This document shows positions 5,789 through 6,668 of a stretch of 6,668 nt of DNA, piece by piece; the first letter of the stretch is position 1, and every line of letters begins with the position of its first letter. A model generated the notes under the pieces. It was given only the letters and a program-made list of their open reading frames with translations. It was not told where the DNA came from and made no database searches. A program made the position numbers and the translations under genes. The stretch is from positions 1 through 6,668 of the forward strand of contig CAYXKM010000155.1 in assembly GCA_964465665.1 (NCBI GenBank). Direction: 5' to 3'. The stretch is from JAKEGN01 sp964465665 (GTDB taxonomy: Bacteria; Pseudomonadota; Gammaproteobacteria; Steroidobacterales; Woeseiaceae).

Positions 5789-6668
5789 TCACTGCTCCGC
5801 CTTGCCCGGTAACGACGGCAAATACTGTGCAAGGTTGTAGCCCGTCGCACAGGCCAGTGTCCAGCCCAGCATGCCGTGACCACAATTGAGATAGAGGCCG
5901 GGGATGGAAGCCGGCCCGACCATAGGCTGACTGTTCGCCGTCATCGGTCTGTAGCCACCCCACTCGTGCCGTACGGGCGCGTTGTAATCGGCCGCGTGCG
6001 GCGCGGTTTTCTTCGCAATGTCCAGCAGCAACTTGACACGACTCCCGTCCGCGCTGTCATCGAAGCCGACGAAATCGGCAAATCCGGCAATGCGAACATT
6101 GCCGTTCATGGGGCTGTACACGATGCGATGCTCTGCATCGGAGATGCTGACTTTCGGTGAATGCCGGCCTCTCGGCAACGTGACGCTGTAACCGCGTACC
6201 GGAACGAGCGGCTCACGACCGAGCAGCGAACCCAGGAAACCGCGGCTCCAGGCGCCAAGACATACAACGACAGCATCAGAGTCGAGCACTCTATCCGCGA
6301 GCCGCACTCCCGAAACCCGACCACTGGTTTTAACCAACTCCATTGCCTCCGAGCCCAGCCGAAACTGGACGCCGTAGCGATTGCGCAGCACATCCGCAAG
6401 GCCGATCGAGAACGATCTCGCATCGCCCAAGTGATCGTCCGCCGAATAGACCGCGCCGGCATATTGCTCGCACATGTTGTTGAGCGACGCTTCGACTTCG
6501 CCTGCCTCGCGCATCGTCAACACCGTTGTCCGGCAACCGAATCCACGTTTCAGATCCACGGATCGCGCTGCCGCCGCAAGTTCGTCGGCACTCCGGTACA
6601 GCACCAGTTTGCCCGCTTTGCGAAACGCAAAGTCGATCTCGCATTCGCTCCGAAGTTGCTCGAGGAGG
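5789..6668 (-). CDS. dadA: D-amino-acid dehydrogenase (DadA-type FAD oxidoreductase), C-terminal part
   Basis: The gene runs off the right edge; 292 C-terminal residues are visible, out of the roughly 415-430 of the family. The missing N-terminus would carry the FAD-binding GxGxxG. The visible part starts LLEQLRSECEIDFAFRK and continues AGKLVLYRS, a DadA hallmark. It then shows the VVVCLGAWS strand of the FAD domain, PLVPVRGYSVTLP, and the family C-terminal signature GGYRPMTANSQPMVG followed by YLNCGHGMLGWTLACATG, which closes the FAD site. DadA-type enzymes oxidise D-amino acids (D-alanine in the type case) to 2-oxo acids and ammonia, passing electrons to the respiratory chain at the inner membrane. 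An in-frame GTG at 6604 is not a likely start, since family sequence continues upstream of it. Related FAD oxidases of glycine or sarcosine type are the main alternative, but the C-terminal motif favours DadA. The partner alanine racemase gene is not in the window. Confidence 0.88.
   Translation of the reverse strand, partial: LLEQLRSECEIDFAFRKAGKLVLYRSADELAAAARSVDLKRGFGCRTTVLTMREAGEVEASLNNMCEQYAGAVYSADDHLGDARSFSIGLADVLRNRYGVQFRLGSEAMELVKTSGRVSGVRLADRVLDSDAVVVCLGAWSRGFLGSLLGREPLVPVRGYSVTLPRGRHSPKVSISDAEHRIVYSPMNGNVRIAGFADFVGFDDSADGSRVKLLLDIAKKTAPHAADYNAPVRHEWGGYRPMTANSQPMVGPASIPGLYLNCGHGMLGWTLACATGYNLAQYLPSLPGKAEQ

Noticed and set aside
5718..5963. An upstream extension of the small lipoprotein frame into the dehydrogenase gene.
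   Set aside because: The extra residues overlap the conserved C-terminus of the dehydrogenase in another frame and would place the lipobox in mid-protein.
6121..6140. Overlapping GATGC/GCATC inverted repeats inside the dehydrogenase gene.
   Set aside because: They are short, within conserved coding sequence, and explained by codon choice.

Overview
The window looks like ordinary chromosomal sequence from a GC-rich proteobacterium. A gammaproteobacterium is most likely, from protein style and the mtnB-mtnC-mtnD gene order, but this is an inference: there is no rRNA or other marker. Eight protein-coding genes fill almost all of it. Six are complete and two are cut by the window edges. I see no tRNA or rRNA gene, CRISPR array, insertion sequence, phage gene or integration scar.

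Layout. (1) Positions 1-1059, minus strand: a DUF3014 membrane-anchored protein, followed 42 bases downstream by the N-terminal 70 residues of an exported M28-type metallopeptidase that runs off the left edge. (2) Positions 1060-1221: a divergent intergenic region holding three copies of a short ATGCGC motif. (3) Positions 1222-4448, plus strand: a tight four-gene run consisting of a DUF885-type zinc-hydrolase-like lipoprotein, mtnB, mtnC and mtnD. Gaps are 5 bases, an ATGA overlap, and 16 bases. (4) Positions 4449-4491: a short convergent junction. (5) Positions 4492-6668, minus strand, read right to left: the C-terminal 292 residues of a DadA-type D-amino-acid dehydrogenase, a small unrecognised lipoprotein (133 aa), and a TerC-family membrane protein.

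How the genes work together. mtnB, mtnC and mtnD encode three consecutive steps of the methionine salvage pathway: dehydration of methylthioribulose-1-phosphate, the enolase-phosphatase step, and oxygen-dependent cleavage of acireductone to the keto acid precursor of methionine. The upstream steps (MtnP or MtnN/MtnK, and MtnA) and the final transaminase are not in the window. The DUF885 lipoprotein is placed as the first gene of the same transcript, but its link to the pathway is unexplained. The left pair (DUF3014 plus M28 peptidase) and the right trio have no evident link to methionine salvage.

I did not find a convincing new multi-gene system. The items most worth a second look are the unrecognised cysteine-pair lipoprotein at 5316-5717, the coupling of a DUF885 lipoprotein to mtnBCD, and a perfect 17-base palindrome inside the start of mtnB.
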